A stretch of DNA of 50,378 nucleotides from Defluviicoccus sp. bin129 (GTDB taxonomy: Bacteria > Pseudomonadota > Alphaproteobacteria > MPNO01), in NCBI GenBank assembly GCA_002239065.1, contig MPNO01000032.1, positions 1-50,378 of the forward strand, in the 5' to 3' direction. Positions 32,331 through 39,940 of the stretch are shown piece by piece. Made by a program: the position numbers and the translations under genes. Each line of letters opens with the position of its first letter. The first letter of the stretch is position 1. The notes under the pieces are model-generated. The model saw only the letters and a list, made by a program, of their open reading frames with translations, made no database searches and was not told the origin of the DNA.

Positions 32331-33569
32331 ATGACCGAACCCAAATCCTTCGCGGCGCTGCGCCATCCGGGCGGGCGCGCCTATCTCGCCGGCGCGATGC
32401 TGGCGATGATGGCCGACAATATCGAGCACGTTATCAGCTACTGGATGATCTACCAGAAGTTCGAATCGCCGGCGCTCGCCGGCTTCGCGGTGTTCTCCCA
32501 CTGGGTGCCGTTCCTCCTCTTCTCGGTCTATGCCGGGGCGCTCGCCGACCGGTTCGACCCGCGCCGCATCATCCAGCTCGGCATGGTGCTGTTCATGATC
32601 TCCTCGTCGGGCTGGGGCATCCTGTTCCTCACCGATTCGCTGGAGATGTGGCACGCCGCCCTATTGCTGGTCCTGCACGGGTTCTCGGGCGTGATCTGGG
32701 CGCCCGCGGCGCAGCTCCTGGTGCACGACATCGTGGGCCCCGCCCAGCTCCAGAGCGCCGTCCGGATGATCGCGTCGGGGCGGCAGCTCGGCATCCTGCT
32801 CGGCCCAGCGGTGGGCGGCGGGCTGATGCTGGCCTTCGGCCCCGCCTGGGGAATCCTGCTCAACGTCTTCATCTACCTGCCGCTGACGCTGTGGCTGTGG
32901 AAGGCGCCCTACGGGCCCGCCTTCCGGTCCGGCCCGCGCCCGCCCGGCCGCGCGTTCGCCGGCCTGGCGGAAATCCTCGCGACGCTGCGGGACATCGCGT
33001 CGAACCGGACCATCGTCTGGATGATGCTGCTGGCGGGCTGCGCCTCGTTCCTGGTCGGCAACGCCCATCAGGCGCAGATGCCGGAGTTCGCGCACCATCT
33101 GGGGCACGATGACGGGCTGCATTACAGCGCCCTGCTCGCCGCCACCGCGGCCGGGGCGCTGATTGCCGGCATCGTGCTGGAAAGCCGGGGGCTGCTGGCG
33201 GCCCGGCCCCGGACCGCCTGCGTTCTGGTGGCTCTCTGGTGCGGCGCGATCGCCGGCTTCGCGTCGGCGACGAGCTACCCGCTGGCCCTCCTACTCCTGT
33301 TCGCCGCGGGCTTTCTCGACCTCTCCTACAACGCGATGGCGATGACGATGGTGCAGCTCAACGCGCCGGAGGCGATCCGCGGCCGGGTGATCGGGCTCTA
33401 CAACATGGCGTCGCTCGGTCTCCGCTCGTTCAGCGGCATCACCGTCGGGCTCGGCGGCAGCGTGATCGGAATCCACTGGTCGCTCGGGCTCAGCGCGGGC
33501 GCGCTGCTGGTCGTCACCATCGTGCTGCTGTCGCTGATGCTGGGCGGCGCGCGGCGCGGCCCGGCCTAG
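32331..33569 (+). CDS. Major facilitator superfamily transporter
   Basis: A 412-residue protein with about 12 membrane helices. Motif A-like YAGALADRFDPRRI follows helix 2, and a long cytoplasmic loop around KAPYGPAFRSGPRPPGRAF separates the two six-helix halves. The profile resembles the MFS_3 group (EntS-like exporters of siderophores or drugs). No substrate gene is adjacent. The ATG at 32331 is the first of the frame. Direction of transport and substrate are unknown. Confidence 0.85.
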   Translation: MTEPKSFAALRHPGGRAYLAGAMLAMMADNIEHVISYWMIYQKFESPALAGFAVFSHWVPFLLFSVYAGALADRFDPRRIIQLGMVLFMISSSGWGILFLTDSLEMWHAALLLVLHGFSGVIWAPAAQLLVHDIVGPAQLQSAVRMIASGRQLGILLGPAVGGGLMLAFGPAWGILLNVFIYLPLTLWLWKAPYGPAFRSGPRPPGRAFAGLAEILATLRDIASNRTIVWMMLLAGCASFLVGNAHQAQMPEFAHHLGHDDGLHYSALLAATAAGALIAGIVLESRGLLAARPRTACVLVALWCGAIAGFASATSYPLALLLLFAAGFLDLSYNAMAMTMVQLNAPEAIRGRVIGLYNMASLGLRSFSGITVGLGGSVIGIHWSLGLSAGALLVVTIVLLSLMLGGARRGPA

Positions 33570-33588
33570 GACGGACGGCCCCGGAGCC

Positions 33589-33918
33589 TCAGTACTGCGG
33601 CAGCGAGGGGTCTACGCGCTCGGCCCAGGCGTTGATGCCGCCGCCGACATTGGTCGCCCCGTCATAGCCCTGCTGGCGCAGCCACATGGTGACCTTCATG
33701 CTGCGGTTGCCGGTGCGGCAGAGCACGGCGATGGTCGCGTCCGAGGGCAGCTCGTCGAGCCGTTCGGGCACGCTTCCCATGGGGATGTCGAGGCTGCCGG
33801 ACAGCGCGCTGATCGCGAGCTCGTGCGGCTCGCGTATGTCGAGCAGGACGTGGCTCTCGCCCGCCCTGCGCATGCGGTCGAGCTCCTCGACCCCGATCTC
33901 CAGCGGCACCTCGTCCAT
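33589..33918 (-). CDS. Single-domain rhodanese (sulfurtransferase)
   Basis: A 109-residue rhodanese domain. HVLLDIREPHELAISALSGS forms the conserved N-terminal strand-loop, and the active-site loop is Cys67 in VLCRTGNRS. GATNVGGGINAW is the typical C-terminal motif. It transfers sulfane sulfur to thiols or cyanide, or serves as a protein sulfur carrier. It is the last gene of the minus-strand run with the decarboxylase-like proteins, 20 nt downstream of the nearer paralogue. Confidence 0.92.
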   Translation of the reverse strand: MDEVPLEIGVEELDRMRRAGESHVLLDIREPHELAISALSGSLDIPMGSVPERLDELPSDATIAVLCRTGNRSMKVTMWLRQQGYDGATNVGGGINAWAERVDPSLPQY

Positions 33919-33938
33919 CTCTCGTCTCCGCCCGCCGC

Positions 33939-34934
33939 TCAGATCTTGGAGATTTCGAAGGTCGAGGGGGCGAACAGGTCCTCGGCGGTCAGCTTGCGGA
34001 CCGACAGCCCCTGGTCATAGGAGTAGCGCGTGATCGTCTCGATCTCGTGGGCGCATTCGGCGACCCCGTAGCGCCAGTAATCCTCGCCCATGAACGCCCG
34101 CGTCTCCAGCGCCTCGGCTTCCACCCAGGGCAGGGTGACGTTGAGCGCGGCGATCTCGCGCACCTCTTCAAGGGCGATCGCCTTGGCCTTGAGCAACGCC
34201 TTGTACAGGCTCCCCGGGAGCCATGGATATTGCTCGGCGAGCGATTTCTTGACCCCCATCAGATGCATGATCGGGAACAGCTTGGTCTTTTGCCAATAGG
34301 CCCGCTCGACCGCGCGGTAATCGGGGAACAGCCGGGCGATATCGGGCTTGCCCTGGAGGAAGCTCGACGGCGCGCGGGCGGTGAGCAGCGCGTCCAGCTC
34401 GCCGGCCTCGAACAGCTCGACCAGGGTCTTGTCCTCGGGGATCGGCTGGAGGTCGACCCCGTTGGTCAGCACGAGCGGCGTCCGTTCGTCCCGTCCGGCC
34501 TCCTCCTGCCCGCCCGAGCGCCAGTGGATCTCGTTCGGCTTCACGCCGTACTCGTCCTCCAGCATGCCGCGCATCCAGACCGGCGCGGTCATCTGGTATT
34601 CGGGCAGGCCGACCATCCTGCCGCGCAGGTCCTCCGGCTTCTCGATGCCCTTGTCGGTACGGATATAGATCCCGGAATGGCGGAACACCCGCGAGACGAA
34701 GGCGGGGATGCCGACGAACGGGCTCTGGTCCCGCGCGGTGACGATCATGAAGCTGGAGAACGACAGCTCGCAGGCGTCGAATTCCTGGAAGCGGAAGGCG
34801 CGGAAGAACACCTCCTCCGGCTCCATCGGGATGAAGGTGACCTCGCAGCCCTCGACCTCGACCCGTCCGTCCTTGATCGCCGCGACCCGGTCGTAATCGC
34901 CGCACGCGATGGTAAGCGGAACCTTGGCGACCAT
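33939..34934 (-). CDS. 4,5-dihydroxyphthalate decarboxylase-like protein, copy 1
   Basis: A 331-residue protein of the periplasmic-binding-protein fold, resembling 4,5-dihydroxyphthalate decarboxylase and substrate-binding relatives. Marks shared with its neighbour are the SRVFRHSGIYIR segment, RMVGLPEYQMTAPVWMRG and LFPDYRAVERAYWQKT followed by FPIMH. No signal peptide is visible, which favours a cytosolic enzyme over a binding protein. Family members decarboxylate aromatic dicarboxylates. It is paralogous to the product of 34996-35985 and 61 nt downstream of it. The substrate is unknown. Confidence 0.78.
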   Translation of the reverse strand: MVAKVPLTIACGDYDRVAAIKDGRVEVEGCEVTFIPMEPEEVFFRAFRFQEFDACELSFSSFMIVTARDQSPFVGIPAFVSRVFRHSGIYIRTDKGIEKPEDLRGRMVGLPEYQMTAPVWMRGMLEDEYGVKPNEIHWRSGGQEEAGRDERTPLVLTNGVDLQPIPEDKTLVELFEAGELDALLTARAPSSFLQGKPDIARLFPDYRAVERAYWQKTKLFPIMHLMGVKKSLAEQYPWLPGSLYKALLKAKAIALEEVREIAALNVTLPWVEAEALETRAFMGEDYWRYGVAECAHEIETITRYSYDQGLSVRKLTAEDLFAPSTFEISKI

Positions 34935-34995
34935 GGATGCCTCCCTGCCCTTGCCGTCGCCGGAACCTAGCGTTGCGGCGACGCCCCCGCAATCC

Positions 34996-35985
34996 TCAGA
35001 CCTTGAACACCGCCTGGACTTCGGGCGGGAACAGATCCTCCGGCGCGATCTTCGCGTGGCAGACGCCCTGCTCGAAGCCGTATTGCAGGAACGCCTCCAG
35101 CGTCGTCCGGTTGGGCTCGATGCCGTAGGGGAAGAAATCCTCGCCGAACAGCGCGCGCGCCTCGGCGGCGGCGTCGAAGCACCAGGCGAAGGGAAACCGC
35201 GTGGCGGTGATTTCCTGGGCCCGGCGCATCGCGTTGCGCTTGGCCTCCTCGAACGCGTCGAAGAGGTTCATCGCGATCCAGCGATTGGCCTCGAAGACGT
35301 CGCCCCTCAGCGCGATCACGTGCATGATCGGGAAGATCCCGGTCTCCCGGTAATACGCCTCCTCGATCTCGCGGTAATCGGGGTAGAGCCGGACGATGTC
35401 GCCGCTGCCGTCCTCGGCGGCCTCCGGGGGGTGGGCGCTCATCGCCACGTCGATATCGCCCGCGAGCAGCATGTCGTTGAGGCTGCGTTCGGGTTCCGGG
35501 CGGTAGTCGATGCCGTCGGGCAGGCGGAGCGCGACCTTCTCCACCCGTCCCGGCTGGTTGACGCCGGCCTGCACCCATTCGATGGCGGTCAGCGGCACGC
35601 CGACCTGGTGGGCGATCCATCCGCGGGTGTAGATCGAGGCGGTCTGCGCCCATTCCGGGACGCCGACCCGCTTGCCGGCGAGCTCCTCCGCCCCCTTGAG
35701 CGGGCTGCCGGCGCGCACGTAGAGCGAGGACTGGCGGAACACGCGCGAGGGAAACACCGGGATCGCGGTCAGCGACTCGTCGCCCTGCGACTTGAGCGAG
35801 ACGTATTTCCCCATCGACATCTCCGAGACGTCCCATTCCCGGAACCTGGTGAAGCGGAAGAATATCTCCTCGATGGTGAGCTTCAGGTAGTTGAGCGCGA
35901 TCCCTTCCGCCCTGACCTCGCCGGTGACGAGGTCGTGGAAGTGGTCGTATTCGCTGGCGGCGAAGGCGAGGGTCAGCGGGGCCAT
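34996..35985 (-). CDS. 4,5-dihydroxyphthalate decarboxylase-like protein, copy 2
   Basis: A 329-residue paralogue of copy 1, with matching landmarks: PSRVFRQSSLYVR, KRVGVPEWAQTASIYTRG and RLYPDYREIEEAYYRET followed by FPIMH. It lacks a signal peptide. The ATG at 35985 (MAPLTLAFAASEYDHF) is preceded by GGGGGA; the much longer open frame upstream runs through the diiron protein gene and is rejected. Two paralogues side by side suggest a hetero-oligomer or two successive substrates (inference). It follows the diiron protein gene by 14 nt. Confidence 0.78.
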   Translation of the reverse strand: MAPLTLAFAASEYDHFHDLVTGEVRAEGIALNYLKLTIEEIFFRFTRFREWDVSEMSMGKYVSLKSQGDESLTAIPVFPSRVFRQSSLYVRAGSPLKGAEELAGKRVGVPEWAQTASIYTRGWIAHQVGVPLTAIEWVQAGVNQPGRVEKVALRLPDGIDYRPEPERSLNDMLLAGDIDVAMSAHPPEAAEDGSGDIVRLYPDYREIEEAYYRETGIFPIMHVIALRGDVFEANRWIAMNLFDAFEEAKRNAMRRAQEITATRFPFAWCFDAAAEARALFGEDFFPYGIEPNRTTLEAFLQYGFEQGVCHAKIAPEDLFPPEVQAVFKV

Positions 35986-35999
35986 GCGATTTCCCCCGC

Positions 36000-36722
36000 T
36001 CAGCCCGTCCCGGCCCGGTCGGCGGCGGCGCAGATGCCGTTCCAGTAGTTCTCCCACACCATCAGGTTGATCCGGCAGGCGTCGACCACCGCGTCCTCCA
36101 TGCCGAGTTCGGCGGCGAACCGGGCGACCGCGTTCCAGCCGATGTCGGAGTGCTCGACATCGGCCTCGCCGTGGATCTTGAAGAAGCTCAGCTTGTCGTC
36201 GTCGATGCCGAGCGTCTCGCGCCAGCGCTTGCGTTCCAGCCCGAGCCAGCCGAGCTCGCCGAGCTCGCCCGCGCCGTAGCCCGGCAGCGCCGAACGCTCG
36301 GCGCAGGTGTTGGCGACCAGCCCCTCCAGCCAGTGCCGGTTGGTCATCAGGGCCTCCCAGGCGAGCCAGCTCAGCCGGGTCGAGTCGAGCAGCGGTGCGG
36401 CGCGGATCTCTTCCCGGTCGAGGCCGAGACAGACGCCCAGATCCTCGACGATCTCCCAGTGCGGCTGGCCGCCGCCGTATTCGTGGTCGGCGACGATCTC
36501 CTGCGAACAGGCGTGGATGATGTCGAGCTTGATGTCCCATTCCGGACAGTTGGTGGCGACCCGGAGTTTCAGGACGGAGTTGCGGAACCTGGTGTTCTGG
36601 CGGTGCTGCATCACGAAGATGCGCGCCCGTTCCAGGGTCGCCTCCTCGTTGTAGATGCGAACCCGCCGGGCGAATTCGTCCACCACCTCGTCGAGCCGGT
36701 CGATGACGTTGCTGGCAGTCAT
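36000..36722 (-). CDS. Heme-oxygenase-like diiron protein (CADD/UndA/PqqC superfamily)
   Basis: A 240-residue, mostly helical protein. Six ligands of the heme-oxygenase-like diiron fold can be placed: E81-x6-H88 in HEYGGGQPHWE, E142 in NTCAERS, and H184-x3-D188-x2-H191 in KIHGEADVEHS. From memory this is the spacing pattern of Chlamydia CADD. Such enzymes use O2 for oxidative C-C or C-N cleavage, N-oxidation or pABA synthesis. The ATG at 36722 begins MTASNVIDRL. The gene lies between a LysR regulator and two decarboxylase-like genes, which suggests a catabolic or biosynthetic step on a carboxylic acid. A CADD-like self-sacrificing pABA synthase is an alternative. Confidence 0.82.
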   Translation of the reverse strand: MTASNVIDRLDEVVDEFARRVRIYNEEATLERARIFVMQHRQNTRFRNSVLKLRVATNCPEWDIKLDIIHACSQEIVADHEYGGGQPHWEIVEDLGVCLGLDREEIRAAPLLDSTRLSWLAWEALMTNRHWLEGLVANTCAERSALPGYGAGELGELGWLGLERKRWRETLGIDDDKLSFFKIHGEADVEHSDIGWNAVARFAAELGMEDAVVDACRINLMVWENYWNGICAAADRAGTG

Positions 36723-36778
36723 GCGGGTATGTTCCCTGCTGGTTCGGGGGAGTTCGTTCGGGAGGGTTCGCGGCGCGG

Positions 36779-37705
36779 CTAGGGCGCGCGCCAGAAACCG
36801 CCGCCGGACTGGATGCGCTCTTCGGCGAGCCGGTCGATTATATCGCAAACCACCAGCGCGGCATTGGTCTGGGCGGAACGGCTGGACCATGCGAGGTGGA
36901 GGGTGCGCGAGATCCTGGGACGGGCGATCCTCGCCGCATGAAGCCGCCCGCTGCGGACCGCGTCCTGCACCGCGCCGAGGGGCAGGATCGTCGCCCCGAT
37001 CCCGGCCTCGACGAGCTCGCGCACGGTGGCCACCGAATCCACCTCGCAGGAGACCTGGATGACGATGCCGCGCTCTTCCGCCGCGCGCTCGACCAGCATG
37101 CGCGTGCCGTGCGGCCGGCTCGGCAGGATCAGCGGCAGGTTGCGCAGCCTGGCCAGCGCGACTTTCTCGGTCCCGTCGAAACCGTCATCCGCGTCGGACG
37201 AGATGTAGAACAAATCCTCGATCAGCAGCGGCTTGCTCTCGATCCCCTTGATCGCGGTCGGATTGTAGGTGAAGCCGAGGTCGATGCGGCCCTCGTCGAG
37301 CCATTTCATGACCTCTTCGCTCAGCCCTTCGACCAGGTTGAGCGCGATGCCGGGAAAGGCCTCGCCGCAATACTGCACGATGCGGGTTGCGAGCAGCGCG
37401 CTCGCCGTCGGCGTGACGCCCAGCGCGAGCGGGCCGCGCGGCGGGCCGGCGAGGTCGATCACCTCCTGCCTGGCGAGCTCGATCTGGCGCAGGATGGCAT
37501 GCGCGTGCTTGAGCAGCGCATCGCCCGCCTCGGTGGTCCTCACCCCGCGCGAATGGCGCACCAGCAGCGCCGAGCCGAGCTCGTCCTCCAGCTTGCGGAC
37601 CTGGAAACCGAGCGCCGGCTGCGCGACCCGGACCCGTTCCGCTGCCTTGGTAAAGCTCTTCGCCTGGACGACCTCCACGAAATAGCGCAGCTGGCGCACG
37701 TCCAT
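36779..37705 (-). CDS. LysR-type transcriptional regulator
   Basis: A 308-residue LTTR. The N-terminal winged helix-turn-helix is MDVRQLRYFVEVVQAKSFTK through AAERVRVAQPALGFQVRKLEDELG; a LysR substrate-binding domain of two lobes covers about 90-295. The GFQV in place of the usual SRQI/SQQI recognition-helix motif is mildly unusual. The ATG at 37705 is the family start. It is 56 nt upstream of the diiron gene on the same strand, so it may regulate this operon from within, unlike the common divergent layout. The inducer is probably the aromatic or carboxylic substrate (inference). Confidence 0.9.
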   Translation of the reverse strand: MDVRQLRYFVEVVQAKSFTKAAERVRVAQPALGFQVRKLEDELGSALLVRHSRGVRTTEAGDALLKHAHAILRQIELARQEVIDLAGPPRGPLALGVTPTASALLATRIVQYCGEAFPGIALNLVEGLSEEVMKWLDEGRIDLGFTYNPTAIKGIESKPLLIEDLFYISSDADDGFDGTEKVALARLRNLPLILPSRPHGTRMLVERAAEERGIVIQVSCEVDSVATVRELVEAGIGATILPLGAVQDAVRSGRLHAARIARPRISRTLHLAWSSRSAQTNAALVVCDIIDRLAEERIQSGGGFWRAP

Positions 37706-37758
37706 GGCGCGAATCCCCTCCCCGACACGGTTCAGGATACACGGAGCCGTGAGGATCA

Positions 37759-37789
37759 CCATAGCGCATGGATACGAAACTCTTTTTCG
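37759..37789. promoter_or_regulatory. Inverted repeats upstream of the LysR gene
   Basis: Two short perfect inverted repeats, ccat-agcgc-atgg (37759-37771) and cgaaa-ctctt-tttcg (37775-37789), lie 54-84 nt upstream of the LysR ATG in a stretch richer in A and T. They are plausible autoregulatory sites; no T-N11-A consensus is demonstrated. Confidence 0.3.
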
Positions 37790-37902
37790 ACCCGGTAAAC
37801 CTATCGTGAGGTGCCGCGCGGGTACCTGCGCCCGCCCATTCTCTCTATGGTCGAACGATGCACGCGGACCGTGCGATATCTCGACGGAGGCGTTGAACCG
37901 GG

Positions 37903-38088
37903 ATGCGCTATATCGCGGTCGGGCTCGCCTTCGGCTGCGCCTGGGCGGCGATCCAGTATCTGCGCGGCGAGATGACGGCGCTGCCGCAACTCGCCGCGCC
38001 GGTCCTGCTGTGCGGGGCGTTCGGCGCGCTGCTCTGGGGGCTGCGCTGGGCGCTGGTCCGGCTCGTCGGACGGCGCCGCCGGCCCTGA
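37903..38088 (+). CDS. Small two-helix membrane protein, hypothetical
   Basis: A 61-residue protein with two hydrophobic segments (YIAVGLAFGCAWAAIQYL, and APVLLCGAFGALLWGLRWAL) separated by a short loop, and a very basic C-terminus (RLVGRRRRP). It ends 1 nt before the convergent ilvD stop. No family is recognised, and the ribosome binding site is weak. The hydrophobic pattern and positive C-terminus support a real membrane peptide. Confidence 0.5.
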   Translation: MRYIAVGLAFGCAWAAIQYLRGEMTALPQLAAPVLLCGAFGALLWGLRWALVRLVGRRRRP

Positions 38089-38089
38089 C

Positions 38090-39847
38090 TCAGATGTCGG
38101 CGTAGACGTGGGTCTCGGCCGCGGCGCCGGGATGCACCACCGCGCCGTTCACCGCGGGCCCGACGGTCTGGGCGTAGCGCCAGATCGCGCCGGAGTTGTG
38201 GTTCGTCCTGCGCGGCTTCCACTTCTTCTTGCGCGCGCCGAGCTCCTTCTTCGTCAGCGCCACGTCGAGCCTGCCCTTCACCGCGTCGATCGAGATCCTG
38301 TCGCCCTCCTCGAGCAGCCCGATCGGCCCGCCGACGGCGGCCTCCGGCCCGACATGGCCGATGCAGAACCCGCGCGTGCCGCCGGAGAAGCGCCCGTCGG
38401 TGATCAGGGCCACGCTCTCGCCCATGCCGAGCCCGTAAAGCGCCGCGGTGGTCGACAGCATCTCGCGCATGCCGGGCCCGCCGCGCGGCCCCTCGTAGCG
38501 GATGACGATCACCTCGCCCTCGGCGATGCGGCGGTTGACCACCGCGTCGAAGGCATCCTCCTCGCAGTCGAACACCCGCGCCGGGCCCTCGAATTTCAGC
38601 CGGGCGAGCCCGGCGACCTTCACGATCGCCCCCTCGGGCGCGAGGTTGCCCTTGAGCCCGACGACGCCGCCGGTCGGCGAGAGCGGCTCGGACACCCGGT
38701 AGAACACGTCCTGGTCCTCAGGGAAGCGCACCTTCGCGTAGTTCTGGCGCAGGGTCTTGCCGGTGACCGTCAGGCAGTCCCCTTCGAGCAGCCCGGCATC
38801 GAGCAGCTCCTTGATCACCACGCCGACGCCGCCGGCCTCGTACATGGCGCGCGCGGTGTGCTTCCCGCCCGGCATCAGGTCGGCGATATAGGGGGTGCGC
38901 TTGAAGATCGCGGCCACGTCGTCGAGCGTGTAGCGGATGCCCGCTTCGTGGGCGATCGCCGGCAGATGGAGCCCGGCATTGGTCGAGCCGCCGGTCGCCG
39001 CGACCACCGTCGCCGCGTTGTCGAGCGCCTCGCGGGTCACCACGTCGCGCGGGCGGATGCCCTTCTTCAGCGCGCCCATCGCCGCCCGGCCCGAGGCCTC
39101 GACCATCGAATCGCGGGATTCGTAGACCGCCGGCGCGCCCGCCGAGGCGGGCAGGGCGATGCCGATCGCCTCGGAGACGCAGGCCATGGTGTTGGCGGTG
39201 AACTGGCCGCCGCAGGACCCGGCGCAGGGGCAGGCCGCGGCTTCGAGCTCGTCGAGCGCCGCCTTCGACATCTTGCCGGCGGCGTGCTGCCCGACCCCCT
39301 CGAACACGTCGACGATGGTCACGTCGCGGCCCTGGAAGCGGCCCGGAAGGATGGTGCCGCCATAGACGAACACCGAGGGCACGTTGAGCCTGACCATGGC
39401 CATCATCATCCCCGGCAGCGACTTGTCGCAGCCGGCGAGACCGACCAGCGCGTCGTAGCAATGCCCGCGCATGGTGAGCTCGACCGAGTCGGCGATGACC
39501 TCGCGGCTGACCAGCGAGGACTTCATGCCGTCATGGCCCATCGCGATCCCGTCGGTGACGGTGATGGTGGCGAATTCGCGCGGCGTGCCGCCGGCGTCCG
39601 AGACTCCGCGCTTGGCCGCCTGCGCCTGGCGCGACAGCGAGATGTTGCAGGGCGCGGCCTCGTTCCAGCAGGTGGCGACGCCGACCAGCGGCTGGTGCAC
39701 CTCCTCGTCGGTCAGCCCCATGGCGTAGAGGAAGGCGCGGTGCGGCGCCCGTTCGGGCCCCTCGGTCACGTGGCGGCTGGGCAGCTTCGCCTTGTCAAAA
39801 CCCCTGCGCGTCCTGCGGCCGCGCGCCCGTGTCGTCGAATCCGGCAT
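38090..39847 (-). CDS. ilvD: Dihydroxy-acid dehydratase
   Basis: A 585-residue IlvD/Edd-family enzyme that converts 2,3-dihydroxy-isovalerate and -methylvalerate to the 2-oxo acids of valine and isoleucine synthesis. Cluster-ligand Cys residues are in [14 protein letters not shown] (Cys60), [12 protein letters not shown] and [18 protein letters not shown]. The signature [23 protein letters not shown] is present. These three Cys are typical of the IlvD [2Fe-2S] group. It is 93 nt downstream of valS on the same strand, linking branched-chain synthesis with valyl-tRNA charging. Some relatives use sugar acids; length and context favour IlvD. Confidence 0.9.
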   Translation of the reverse strand: MPDSTTRARGRRTRRGFDKAKLPSRHVTEGPERAPHRAFLYAMGLTDEEVHQPLVGVATCWNEAAPCNISLSRQAQAAKRGVSDAGGTPREFATITVTDGIAMGHDGMKSSLVSREVIADSVELTMRGHCYDALVGLAGCDKSLPGMMMAMVRLNVPSVFVYGGTILPGRFQGRDVTIVDVFEGVGQHAAGKMSKAALDELEAAACPCAGSCGGQFTANTMACVSEAIGIALPASAGAPAVYESRDSMVEASGRAAMGALKKGIRPRDVVTREALDNAATVVAATGGSTNAGLHLPAIAHEAGIRYTLDDVAAIFKRTPYIADLMPGGKHTARAMYEAGGVGVVIKELLDAGLLEGDCLTVTGKTLRQNYAKVRFPEDQDVFYRVSEPLSPTGGVVGLKGNLAPEGAIVKVAGLARLKFEGPARVFDCEEDAFDAVVNRRIAEGEVIVIRYEGPRGGPGMREMLSTTAALYGLGMGESVALITDGRFSGGTRGFCIGHVGPEAAVGGPIGLLEEGDRISIDAVKGRLDVALTKKELGARKKKWKPRRTNHNSGAIWRYAQTVGPAVNGAVVHPGAAAETHVYADI

Positions 39848-39940
39848 GTCGCTCCCCGTCCCGTGCGGAAACCCGCCGCACCATAGCCGGGGCCGGTTGG
39901 GGTGGCCAGCGCGCGTCCTTCGATACGCCCCCTTCGGCGG

